Positions 13,430-21,369 of a stretch of DNA of 41,908 nucleotides are shown in pieces (the first letter of the stretch is position 1; every line of letters starts with the position of its first letter). Where the stretch lies: the IMG/VR virus record IMGVR_UViG_3300009529_000016, positions 1 through 41,908 of that record. One strand, given 5' to 3'. Source of the DNA: a virus. The notes under the pieces were generated by a model. The model worked only from the letters and a program-made list of their open reading frames with translations, was not told the origin of the DNA and ran no database searches. The position numbers and the translations under genes are program-made.

Positions 13430-14746
13430 ATGTCTAAGCGACTTTCAGTAGCAGACCTAAACGCTAAAATGCTTTCAACACTTTCTGATAGCGAGTTAGA
13501 CTCTGTATCAGAAAAGGTTAGTAAGCTTTTTAAGCGTCACTTCGAAGGCAATAGCGTTGAAGCGATCGGCGCTACACAACGTGAAACCGTAGTTGAGGCT
13601 AAAGCGCTGATCGCTGAAGCGCTATCCAAGCGGATCAGCCTAGACGGTTTCGACGGTGAAGGGAACCCGCTTAAGGGCTTTGATGATAGCGGGGGTATCG
13701 TAGCTAAGCAAGCCGTACCCTCGGCTTCCGCTTCAACTGAAGACAAGAGGAAAGCGCAAAAGGAAAGGGCTGCTAAGTTTGGGATCGAAGCGCTAGATGG
13801 GAAAGGGGAACGTCTAACCTTCCCCGCTGGCTTCCCTACGGATCTAGCCTTGTACGGTGATCCGGTGAACCTTGCCTACCCGCTTGATCCGCCTAATAGG
13901 GCTAGGAACGCTAGGGCAAGGTTTAAGCAGTTTGCGGATAAGACCTACGCTAAGAAAGAATCTAAGCGGATCATTCATACCAGGATTGTAACGCGTCTAC
14001 TTGAATTGAAGGTTAAGCCTTCCTTTGATAAAGACGATCCGCTAGACGCGTTGCTACCGAAGGCGCTACAGACGCAGATCAGTAAACAGAAGACGATCGT
14101 TCAAACGCTGATCCTTGATCGTAAGAAGTTCAAGACACCGAAGGTAGCTGCCCAATGGGTAACAGACAACAAATTTAACGCGTCTAAGATAGACGTTACT
14201 GATACGTCTTACCGCTTCAGACAGATTGATCCTAGCCGATTCAAGCCTAGCAGCTTTAGAACTATCAAGCTTACCGACGGGGTTAGCGCTGTAATCGGGC
14301 TACTGAAAGAAGAGAAAGCGAAGACGGTAAAGCTAGTACAGTTAGAAAAGAAGAAAGACGACGAACAGATCATACTAGCCGTAGTCTTAGAACCGGGGAT
14401 AATTGACGCACAAAAGGATAAGATCAAGCCTGAAGTGATTTCCTTAGCGGCCCATATCTGGTTAGCTAAATTCCAGGATCGTGGGTTTATGCACAAGGAA
14501 ATAGTAAACCATAAGATAGAGATCTACGAAAGCTACATAGCCCCGGTTAACTTGACTATTAACGGTAAGCAGATTAAAAAGGGGACTTGGTTACTAATGC
14601 TGCATATCTTAGACGCTGCAATGTGGAAAGACATAAAGGCAAAGAAGCTAACCGGTCTTTCAATAGGCGGAACAGCAAGGCGGGTTCCTGTAAAGACTAA
14701 GCGGATTGAATTGGAAGAAATCGGGCTAGGTCGGCTTGCTGCTTAG
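13430..14746 (+). CDS. XkdF-type prohead serine protease with long N-terminal region
   Basis: A 438-residue protein. Residues about 1-290 are charged and not recognised. The C-terminal 140 residues match the XkdF (S78-like) prohead protease pattern: VLEPGIIDAQKDKI, H361 in VNHKIEIYESYIAP, KKGTWLLMLHILDAAMWKDI and S411 in LTGLSIGGTA. H361 and S411 are the likely catalytic pair. Such enzymes mature the prohead by cutting scaffold and capsid proteins. An AAAAGGTGA ribosome binding site precedes the ATG. The gene follows the endonuclease insert by 4 bp. The long N-terminal part is larger than usual and may act as scaffold. Confidence 0.85.
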   Translation: MSKRLSVADLNAKMLSTLSDSELDSVSEKVSKLFKRHFEGNSVEAIGATQRETVVEAKALIAEALSKRISLDGFDGEGNPLKGFDDSGGIVAKQAVPSASASTEDKRKAQKERAAKFGIEALDGKGERLTFPAGFPTDLALYGDPVNLAYPLDPPNRARNARARFKQFADKTYAKKESKRIIHTRIVTRLLELKVKPSFDKDDPLDALLPKALQTQISKQKTIVQTLILDRKKFKTPKVAAQWVTDNKFNASKIDVTDTSYRFRQIDPSRFKPSSFRTIKLTDGVSAVIGLLKEEKAKTVKLVQLEKKKDDEQIILAVVLEPGIIDAQKDKIKPEVISLAAHIWLAKFQDRGFMHKEIVNHKIEIYESYIAPVNLTINGKQIKKGTWLLMLHILDAAMWKDIKAKKLTGLSIGGTARRVPVKTKRIELEEIGLGRLAA

Positions 14747-14757
14747 TAGTCTGTTAT

Positions 14758-14787
14758 TTGCAACGTTAAAGTTAAACAAGGTACACT
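14758..14787 (+). promoter_or_regulatory. Weak candidate promoter before the scaffold-like gene
   Basis: TTGCAA (14758-14763) is followed after 18 bp by TACACT (14782-14787), in the 47-bp gap ahead of the gene at 14794. The -10 ends only 6 nt before the ATG, so a transcript from it would be essentially leaderless. This lowers the likelihood. Confidence 0.2.
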
Positions 14788-14793
14788 AGCGCA

Positions 14794-16008
14794 ATGGCGA
14801 AACCAGATAAGAAAACAGAAGTAACGGATCTAGAAGATTTGCAGGTAAAAGAAGTGTCGATCGTTGATCACCCTGCAAACCTTAGAACGTTTCTAATAGT
14901 CAAAAGAGCAACGGAGGATCTAACCATGGCTAGGGAAGCTTTCGCCGCTGGCGACGACACCGGAGATCATGAAGTAGAAGAGCAAGACGAAGAAACGGAA
15001 GACGTGATCAAAGACGCAGCGGAAGCAACCGCCGAAGCTGCGGAGGAAGACGCAGACGCGATCGATCTTCTGGAATTGACGGAAGACGAAGAAGACGACG
15101 AAGAAGAAGACGAAGAAGAAGAGGAACCCGATCCCGAAGGCGAGATCCAAGAAATCCTAAAGGCGGTAACAGTAGCGCAAGCGTTTAAGCCTTTGAACGC
15201 GGCCCTTGGGCAATTGATGAAGGCGACTAACGAGGTTAAGAAGCTTGGTAAGAAGGCGCTTACTAAAGAAGTAACTTCTAAGCTTCGGGTTGTAATGCTT
15301 GCCTTGAACATGATCAGCGGTAAGGGCAAAGTAAAAACCGAAAAGGCGGAAGGTGGAGCTATCGCGGTTGCTACGGCTTCACTTCAAAAGCTAATGACGT
15401 TGGTAAATACCCTTAAGGGTATGAAGCAAACGGATGCTTTCCCCGGTAAACTGGCAAGTGAAGCTAAAGCTATCGCAGGTTCGATTAGCGGTATGTTGGC
15501 AACTTCCCCAACAGCGGCTAGCAAAAAGAAGCAGAAAGCGGAAGCGCAAGTAAGCAAGGCTGAAGGTACCGACGATAACCCGATCGTTATTATCAAAGCC
15601 GGTAGTAAAATGAAGAAGACAAGGCTAGCCAAGCTACGGGAAGCTGTAACCCTATTGTCGTCAATCTTGAAAGAACTGGAAGGTGACAAAATGACGAAGA
15701 AGGAAGACGAAGCCGCTAAGACCGAAGACGCTAAAGAAGAGAAGAAGGCGGATAAGGTTGAAAAGGCGGAAGACGAAGCCAAGACGGAAGCCAAGCCCGA
15801 TACTTCAGCCGAAGCGATCAAGGAAGGGTTCGCTAAGTTAGGTGAAGCGATCAACGGGTTGGGTGATAAGCTGGAAGACATTACGAAGCGGGTAGGGGAT
15901 CTTGAAGGTACCGCCCCTGAAGGTAACGCAGAACCGGATCCCCCCGAAGAAGTAAAGAAGGCTAAGAACATTTGGGATAACGTGATCCCGAATTACCCAA
16001 CCCGCTAA
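14794..16008 (+). CDS. Acidic scaffold-like head protein ending near WDNVIP
   Basis: A 404-residue protein. Residues 12-37 (LEDLQVKEVSIVDHPANLRTFLIVKR) match the short motif found near prohead protease or scaffold N-termini. Residues about 50-120 are extremely acidic, with long Asp/Glu runs. The middle is helical, and residues 300-390 are a Lys/Glu-rich coiled coil. The C-terminus reads NIWDNVIPNYPTR and shares its core with the protein at 10979-11518. Size, charge and position directly before the capsid gene support a scaffolding role. An internal ATG at 14926 with GGAGG upstream could give a shorter second product. Confidence 0.75.
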   Translation: MAKPDKKTEVTDLEDLQVKEVSIVDHPANLRTFLIVKRATEDLTMAREAFAAGDDTGDHEVEEQDEETEDVIKDAAEATAEAAEEDADAIDLLELTEDEEDDEEEDEEEEEPDPEGEIQEILKAVTVAQAFKPLNAALGQLMKATNEVKKLGKKALTKEVTSKLRVVMLALNMISGKGKVKTEKAEGGAIAVATASLQKLMTLVNTLKGMKQTDAFPGKLASEAKAIAGSISGMLATSPTAASKKKQKAEAQVSKAEGTDDNPIVIIKAGSKMKKTRLAKLREAVTLLSSILKELEGDKMTKKEDEAAKTEDAKEEKKADKVEKAEDEAKTEAKPDTSAEAIKEGFAKLGEAINGLGDKLEDITKRVGDLEGTAPEGNAEPDPPEEVKKAKNIWDNVIPNYPTR

Positions 16009-16058
16009 CCAACAACCGACGTTAACGCTAAACGAAAACATACCGGAGGAAAAATCAA

Positions 16059-17264
16059 ATGGCTATGTCAAACGCTGAAGTAATCGAAAAAGCAACTATC
16101 ACCGTCGATCAAATGGCGGAAGGCCAAGGGCTGCTTTACCCCGAACAAGCGGATCAAATGCTGGACTTCGTAGAAGATGAAACTACGATGAAGGGCTTTG
16201 CTCGTATGGTTAGGGTTAAAGCCGGAAAGCGCTTGATTGAAAAAATCAACGTAGCCGATCGCGTTGCGTTGCCCAAAGCGGAAAGTGGGGATCCTGCTAA
16301 CCGTAGGGGCGTTACTACTTCGGCGGTTGAAATCGAGCCTAAAGAGATCATGGTTCCATTTTCGATCGAAGATTCCGTAGGCGAGGAATCGATCGAAAAT
16401 GACGCAGACATTAAACAGCATGTGATCAAGATGATGAGTAAGCGCCTTGCCAACAACTTGGAACAGTTGTTTTGGTATGGCGATCCGCTTGGCCCCGCTA
16501 TCGAACATAGCGATTGGGTTGAAGGCGGGGCCGCTGGCCAGTATCGCAAAGACACTTACTTTGGATTGATCAACGGTTGGTTGAAGCGAGCGGAAAGCGG
16601 ACACGTAGTGGACGCACAAAACCTCAAAATGTCCCCTTCCATTATGAACAAGGCGCTTAAGGCGTTGCCTACGAAGTTCCGCAAGAACAAGATGAACCTT
16701 AAGTTCTTTGCTAGTGCGGATCACGAACAAGACTACCGCGATAGTATCGGTAGCCGCGCTACTCCAAGGGGCGATCAGGCTTTGAACGCAGATGGTAACC
16801 TTCCCGCCTATGGCGTTGAATTGGTACCCGTTGCGTTGCTGTTGGCGGAACCGCAGTATGTTGAAAACAGCCTAGCCAATACCGACGGAACAACGCCTAC
16901 GGCGCTTTCGTTTGCGCCTATCGACAATCTGATCCTTACGCCTACTACGTTGGGGCTTGCCCCGGTTGCCCCGTTCATTCTTGCAACGGACTACAGCCAA
17001 GATCTAGCGGCGGGTACTTGGACGCGTTTAGGTGGGGCGATCGGCTCCGGGGCTACGATCAAAGCTACCTACGATACTATGGGTAGAATGATCCTTACCC
17101 TTAAGTCTAACCTAGTATGGGCGGTTTCGCGTGAGATCCGCATTGAACGGGCTAGAAACATCTGGACTACTACAGACGAATTCGCGATCACCGTTAAGGT
17201 TGACGCGGTTTACGAAGAAGTGGACGCGGTTGTTTTGGTCAAGAATATCCAGGTAGCAGCGTAA
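16059..17264 (+). CDS. Major capsid protein (HK97 fold)
   Basis: A 401-residue protein that forms the capsid shell. Features include an N-terminal helical region, the segment VPFSIEDSVGEESIEND (about 109-125), MSKRLANNLEQLFWYGD (about 137-153), a P-domain-like helix around MSPSIMNKALKALP and the C-terminal ARNIWTTTDEFAITVKVDAV. These fit the XkdG-like HK97-fold capsid family found in PBSX-type phages. Start ATG 16059 has GGAGGAAAA upstream. The next in-frame ATG, two codons later, is an alternative. Position after scaffold and protease is canonical. Confidence 0.9.
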   Translation: MAMSNAEVIEKATITVDQMAEGQGLLYPEQADQMLDFVEDETTMKGFARMVRVKAGKRLIEKINVADRVALPKAESGDPANRRGVTTSAVEIEPKEIMVPFSIEDSVGEESIENDADIKQHVIKMMSKRLANNLEQLFWYGDPLGPAIEHSDWVEGGAAGQYRKDTYFGLINGWLKRAESGHVVDAQNLKMSPSIMNKALKALPTKFRKNKMNLKFFASADHEQDYRDSIGSRATPRGDQALNADGNLPAYGVELVPVALLLAEPQYVENSLANTDGTTPTALSFAPIDNLILTPTTLGLAPVAPFILATDYSQDLAAGTWTRLGGAIGSGATIKATYDTMGRMILTLKSNLVWAVSREIRIERARNIWTTTDEFAITVKVDAVYEEVDAVVLVKNIQVAA

Positions 17265-17308
17265 GCTAATACCAGTAGCGACTAACGAAACTGAAAAGAG
17301 GATAGACA

Positions 17309-17596
17309 ATGGAATACGGAGATCCCATTAAAGCTGAAGTTACTTGGAACGGATCTAAAAGCTATCGGTTCGCGGCTAACAATAAGTTGATCTTCAAAGA
17401 CGGTAAAACAAAGGTCATTGAAGATAGCGAATTGATCAAGCGTTGCCAGTCTACTTACGGCTTCGCTGTTTTGGTCTTGAAGACGTACAAGCCAAAGAAG
17501 CAGATCCGGGCTACGCTGAAGGCGAAGAAGAGCGAAAGCAGTAGTAGCAAGAAGACGAAGAAGAAGACTACTAAACGATCCAGCTACTCCAATTAG
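17309..17596 (+). CDS. Small virion-region protein with basic Ser/Lys tail
   Basis: A 95-residue protein. Residues 1-70 are mixed with probable strands. Residues 68-95 are a disordered Lys/Ser-rich tail. By position, directly after the capsid gene, it may be a head decoration or head-tail completion protein. The ribosome binding site is GAGGA. No family is recognised. Confidence 0.6.
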   Translation: MEYGDPIKAEVTWNGSKSYRFAANNKLIFKDGKTKVIEDSELIKRCQSTYGFAVLVLKTYKPKKQIRATLKAKKSESSSSKKTKKKTTKRSSYSN

Positions 17597-17607
17597 CGCT
17601 ATGCCTA

Positions 17608-17958
17608 ATGGTGATCGTCAACACTACAGCGGGGAAAACGCTACACTTCGATCTAGTTGACGATCACCAATACCGATCCCTTCTATCACTTCTACGATCC
17701 GATTCAATAACCGCCCTAGCGTTGTTACAAAACAGCGTCCAACATACCCTTAGCCAGCCTATTGGGTTTAGGGCTAAGCCTTCTTTCGGTGTAGAGCGGA
17801 TCATGAATGGTACTAACAAACCCATAGCGGAACGTATTTACCTTCAAGCTGGGGAAATGCGGGTTAGTGTTACCCATACCTTCAATAGCAAGCTAGTTAG
17901 AACCGATCTAACAAAGACTGGTAAGCAAAGCTTTGATCCATTGAAGCGGCGGGGCTAA
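17608..17958 (+). CDS. Hypothetical protein after the capsid genes
   Basis: A 116-residue protein. It starts at ATG 17608, with no clear Shine-Dalgarno sequence and 11 nt after the previous stop, so reinitiation is possible. The sequence is beta-strand-like (TLHFDLVDDHQYRSL and RIYLQAGEMRVSVTHTF). No family is recognised. The repeat hairpin follows ten bases after its stop codon. Confidence 0.55.
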   Translation: MVIVNTTAGKTLHFDLVDDHQYRSLLSLLRSDSITALALLQNSVQHTLSQPIGFRAKPSFGVERIMNGTNKPIAERIYLQAGEMRVSVTHTFNSKLVRTDLTKTGKQSFDPLKRRG

Positions 17959-17967
17959 CCCCTTTTC

Positions 17968-17994
17968 CCCGGTTTGCGAAGTCCGCAAACCGGG
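17968..17994. repeat. 27-bp hairpin repeat, copy 4
   Basis: Perfect arms CCCGGTTTGC (17968-17977) and GCAAACCGGG (17985-17994) enclose the loop GAAGTCC, as in copy 5. The arm continues as GGGAAGG, which is the only Shine-Dalgarno-like sequence for the ATG at 18007, 12 nt after the arm. Folding of the hairpin would affect access to it. Confidence 0.9.
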
Positions 17995-18006
17995 AAGGTT
18001 AAAGAA

Positions 18007-18516
18007 ATGCGGTTGAAGGGGCAAACTGACGGGTTGGAACATGAAGCGTTAGAAGTAACGCCACATGATCATCATTCCAGACCTACAACCGTTTCGATCA
18101 ACAACACAACGCAATCCCTACCCCCGGGGACTACCTACGATTTGGACATAACGCTACCTAACGCTAATTATGTTAGAGCGAAGATCCTTATTACAGGGGC
18201 CGCGATAGCCGGGGGCGGATCCGGGGCTTTACAGCGGGAATGTGCGGAGCTAGTAGCTACGACGGATTCAGCGGAAGCCATAGCTTACAGCGTAAGAACG
18301 TCGGGGTTTAAGAAGGTCTACTGTTCTACGTATAGCAAGCAAAACGGGGATTCTTACCTTACACACAAGATCTTCGATAACAACACAGGTAGCAGCAACC
18401 GTTACATAGCGCTTCAAGACGCTTGGATTACGGGTAGCATACTTAGGCTTCGCTTCTATAACTTCTTCGGCGGTAGCGCTACGCTTTGGGTTAAAGGATC
18501 GGCGGAAGTGTACTAA
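18007..18516 (+). CDS. DHH-motif virion protein, paralogue 1 of 3
   Basis: A 169-residue protein starting at ATG 18007. A TTG start inside the hairpin at 17974 is less likely. An N-terminal segment contains H-D-H-H (residues 20-23), followed by a strand-rich beta domain of about 140 residues (TTYDLDITLPNANYVRAKILITG). The next two genes share the plan M-R-L, a (D)DHH motif and a beta-sandwich-like domain with little identity otherwise. The DHH segment is common in phage fibre and collar proteins. This is most likely a decoration, whisker or fibre subunit. Confidence 0.6.
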   Translation: MRLKGQTDGLEHEALEVTPHDHHSRPTTVSINNTTQSLPPGTTYDLDITLPNANYVRAKILITGAAIAGGGSGALQRECAELVATTDSAEAIAYSVRTSGFKKVYCSTYSKQNGDSYLTHKIFDNNTGSSNRYIALQDAWITGSILRLRFYNFFGGSATLWVKGSAEVY

Positions 18517-19001
18517 TGCGACTAGACGATCAAGAAATGGTAACAGATCACGATCTATTACAGATCGGCCCCGATGATCACCATACGCAAGCGGACATCT
18601 TTACGATCCTGATTAACTCTAAATCCATTTCACCCGGTTCGCACGAAGAAAGGGTTACGCTTCCTAGCAGCGGCTACAAGACTATTAGGGTGATTCTTAG
18701 GGGACATCAGAATGTACAGATACAGGGTCATGTAGGGGCTAGCGCGATCGGATCGGATAGTTCCGCAGAATCAACCGCGATCGGGATTATGCCTTATGGG
18801 GCTGGCGGCTACCTTACTTCTTATATAGGCGGCTACAGCCGTCTTCACGGTGATACTAACCTTACACATTCTTGGATATTCGGACCTAACATAGCGCTAA
18901 GGGACGTTTACATAGATGCCGACGAAGCCGTTTTAGTATTTTACAACGATAGTGGTTCTAACCGTAACCTAACCGTCTATGGTACGGGGGTTGTCAAATG
19001 A
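18516..19001 (+). CDS. DHH-motif virion protein, paralogue 2 of 3
   Basis: A 161-residue protein starting by TAATG overlap with paralogue 1. It begins MRLDDQEMVTDHDLLQIGPDDHH, with the DDHH motif at about residues 20-23, and continues with a strand-rich domain. It ends by ATGA overlap with paralogue 3. The three genes look like an old tandem duplication that has diverged strongly, perhaps encoding a hetero-oligomeric fibre. Confidence 0.6.
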   Translation: MRLDDQEMVTDHDLLQIGPDDHHTQADIFTILINSKSISPGSHEERVTLPSSGYKTIRVILRGHQNVQIQGHVGASAIGSDSSAESTAIGIMPYGAGGYLTSYIGGYSRLHGDTNLTHSWIFGPNIALRDVYIDADEAVLVFYNDSGSNRNLTVYGTGVVK

Positions 19002-19519
19002 GGTTAGAAGACAAACTAAGACATGCGATCGATCATTCCGTCTACAGCAACATAGGTGTAGACGATCACCATATTAAGCCTTCGAATATCGAAGTAGCTA
19101 ACACAACCCTTAGTGTCTACCCGCTACCCGCTGGCCCCTACGATTGGGATATTTCTGTACCTGAAGATACGAAGGCGGTTCTTTTTCAGCTTAGGAGTAG
19201 CCGAACGATCGAGCTAGCTAACGCTAAAGCTGGCTTGGTTGGGATCGCTACCCGTTCTAGCTTGCAAGCTACAACGGCTTCAATGGGCGGGGACGTTCTT
19301 ATTACGATCACAGCTTACGCTGCAATTTACAGCAAGGTAGCAGCGGCTTTGAACCTTAGCCATAAGGTCTTTAGTTCGGCGGGGGATGGCATAGCGCTAA
19401 CCGACGCGTACCTAACTCTAACCGGACCTTCTACTAGGGTTCTTAGGTTGTCTTGGACTAACTACGGCGCTTCTATCAAAACGCTAAACTGTTGGGGCGA
19501 AGTAGGGATACTAGGGTAA
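18998..19519 (+). CDS. DHH-motif virion protein, paralogue 3 of 3
   Basis: A 173-residue protein starting at ATG 18998 within the stop of paralogue 2. It begins MRLEDKLRHAIDHS and has VDDHHIK at about residues 22-28, then a beta-rich domain with a WDISVPEDTKAVLFQL segment aligned with the equivalent strands of the other two. It is directly followed by the glycosyltransferase gene, so it or its relatives could be glycosylation substrates. That link is inference from position. Confidence 0.6.
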   Translation: MRLEDKLRHAIDHSVYSNIGVDDHHIKPSNIEVANTTLSVYPLPAGPYDWDISVPEDTKAVLFQLRSSRTIELANAKAGLVGIATRSSLQATTASMGGDVLITITAYAAIYSKVAAALNLSHKVFSSAGDGIALTDAYLTLTGPSTRVLRLSWTNYGASIKTLNCWGEVGILG

Positions 19520-20964
19520 TGCTGAAAAGGGAAACGGAAATGTTGCACGTACTAGCTATTTGCCAGGAAGACACCGAATGGATCTTGGGCGGGATGGGAA
19601 GACACGTAAGGGAACTTTACCGCTTCATGGGCTATAGGGGGGACGTGAAGGTAGACCTTCTTAGCGGCGGGTTGGGGGAAGGTTCAAGCGTCTACCTTAG
19701 CTATCATCGGCATATGGCTAGTAAGGTTGTTTGCTTCAAGCCTAGGTCGGAAAACCTAGCAACCCAATTGATCCAAGATATGCAGCTAGCGAAGACTTTA
19801 CAGCGGTTGTTAGCTGAAGGTCATAGGTGGGATGTTATTCATTGTCACGAATGGAATAGCCTACAAGTAGCTTGGGGCGCTAGGGAAGCGCTTAACGTGC
19901 CTTTGGTTTCTACTATGCACCTTTGCATATCTACGCTAGGGGAACACGATGGTAGCCCTAGCGTAGATCAAGACGAAGAAGACAAGCGGCTACTAGCTAA
20001 GGTCATAGCTAGATCAGATCTAAACGAAGACGAAATTAAGACGGTTAAGGCTAAGTTTGCTTTGGCGGGTATTCCGGGTAGGGAACTGATCAACTACATT
20101 CACAATCAAGAAGCCCGGTTGATCGTTGAATCAGATGAAACGATCCTATGTTCTAAGTCATATGCTGAAATGGCTAAGCGCTATTTTCTAGGGGATGTAT
20201 TTGAAAAGCCGCTTAATATGATTTACAACGGGATCGATCTTGAGTCTTGGAACCCTAAAGCCGGTAACGCTGAAAGGGCTATAAGGAAATTCCATTTACC
20301 TTACGATCGTCCTATCGCGTTGTTTGTTGGGCGGGTAGCTCACATGAAGGGGCTGATCCCTTTACTAAACGCGCTAGAGCAAACCGATCCAGGCTACCTA
20401 GTTTTATTGGTAGGCGCAGTTAACGCGGTTACTGACGAAGAAGGGGAAGCTTGGGACGTTACCAAAAAAATTAGATCCATAGTTAAACGGCATCCTGAAA
20501 GGCTACGATGGCTAGAATACCAGCGGGATCAAATCCTGAAAGACGTATACGCTAGCGCTACAGTAGGTGTTATGCCTTCCATTCATGAACCATTCGGACT
20601 TGTAGCCCTTGAATTTATGGCTATGGGCGTTCCGCTTATTGCTACTGAAGTAGACGGGCTAGGGGAAATCGTTTGTAGTGGTAAGGGTGAAGAAAACGAA
20701 TACGCCTTGATCATTCCGCGCAACAGCCCCGAAGCGATCTTGAAGGCGCTTGAAACCCTGAAAGACGAAACTAGGCGTGACTACCTTCGTAAGCAGGGTT
20801 TGAAACGCGTTCAAGATTTCACTTGGGAAGAAGCAGCGGCTAAGACGGTTGATGTTTATAGACGCGCTATAGGTAGAAAGGAACAGATCGATGCCACTAC
20901 AGCTTATCAACCCGAAGGAAACGGTAGCACTAGACCAGATAAGGATCGCTTCCTTCAAGGTTGA
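19519..20964 (+). CDS. GT-B glycosyltransferase (GT4/GT5-like, glycogen-synthase-type)
   Basis: A 481-residue enzyme if ATG 19519 (TAATG with the previous stop) is used. ATG 19540, with AAAAGGG upstream, would give a slightly shorter form beginning MLHVLAICQE. Motifs are the N-terminal glycine loop LGGMGRHV (23-30), WDVIHCHEWNS (104-114), YNGIDLESWNP (236-246), FVGRVAHMKG (269-278, nucleotide-sugar contacts R272 and K277) and the E-x7-E motif E357-PFGLVAL-E365. No membrane segment, so it acts in the cytoplasm. A glycosyltransferase in the structural block suggests sugar modification of virion proteins or host polymer. Donor and acceptor cannot be told. The last 74 nt overlap the next gene. 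Confidence 0.85.
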   Translation: MLKRETEMLHVLAICQEDTEWILGGMGRHVRELYRFMGYRGDVKVDLLSGGLGEGSSVYLSYHRHMASKVVCFKPRSENLATQLIQDMQLAKTLQRLLAEGHRWDVIHCHEWNSLQVAWGAREALNVPLVSTMHLCISTLGEHDGSPSVDQDEEDKRLLAKVIARSDLNEDEIKTVKAKFALAGIPGRELINYIHNQEARLIVESDETILCSKSYAEMAKRYFLGDVFEKPLNMIYNGIDLESWNPKAGNAERAIRKFHLPYDRPIALFVGRVAHMKGLIPLLNALEQTDPGYLVLLVGAVNAVTDEEGEAWDVTKKIRSIVKRHPERLRWLEYQRDQILKDVYASATVGVMPSIHEPFGLVALEFMAMGVPLIATEVDGLGEIVCSGKGEENEYALIIPRNSPEAILKALETLKDETRRDYLRKQGLKRVQDFTWEEAAAKTVDVYRRAIGRKEQIDATTAYQPEGNGSTRPDKDRFLQG

Positions 20965-21367
20965 AGATAACCCGTATCGTAACCAATACTGGATAGAGGT
21001 TTGGTGTGTATTGGGGCGCATTGAAAATGGGACTTTCATTGAATACGCAGATCCCATTACTGGCGCGGAAGCGATCTACTACAAGATCGAAAATGGTAAG
21101 AACCCGCTTGACAACGATCAAGCTTTGGGCCGCTGCAATGCTTGCGGGGCTTGGCACAAAGCGATCGGCGGTAATTGTACACATGAAGGTTGCAGCGGGA
21201 TCGTACAGCCCTACGATGGCTTTACGCGGTTAGCGCTAGGAACGCCTACCGAATTGGACAACTACCGCAACCTTCTTAAGAACGGGCTTTATGGGTTCCT
21301 TACTACAGAAGAAGTACCAGATCTGATTACCGGTGAAATGCGTAAGCTGATCGAAGCGGAAGGTTAA
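20891..21367 (+). CDS. Zinc-ribbon-containing hypothetical protein
   Basis: A 158-residue protein. The start ATG 20891 has AAAGGA upstream and lies 74 nt inside the end of the glycosyltransferase gene in another frame. An N-terminal strand-rich part is followed by a zinc ribbon with C82, C85, C96 and C101 and an aromatic C-terminal region (YDGFTRLALGTPTELDNYRNL). It may be a virion or assembly protein. No family is recognised. Confidence 0.65.
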   Translation: MPLQLINPKETVALDQIRIASFKVEDNPYRNQYWIEVWCVLGRIENGTFIEYADPITGAEAIYYKIENGKNPLDNDQALGRCNACGAWHKAIGGNCTHEGCSGIVQPYDGFTRLALGTPTELDNYRNLLKNGLYGFLTTEEVPDLITGEMRKLIEAEG

Positions 21368-21369
21368 CT

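Noticed and set aside
15384-15971. 195-codon antisense frame opposite the scaffold-like gene
   Set aside because: The Ser/Leu-rich composition is what the complement of Glu/Lys/Ala-rich codons produces; no start signals.
16068-16730. 220-codon antisense frame opposite the capsid gene
   Set aside because: It lies wholly within a confident capsid gene, with no ribosome binding site and no family resemblance.
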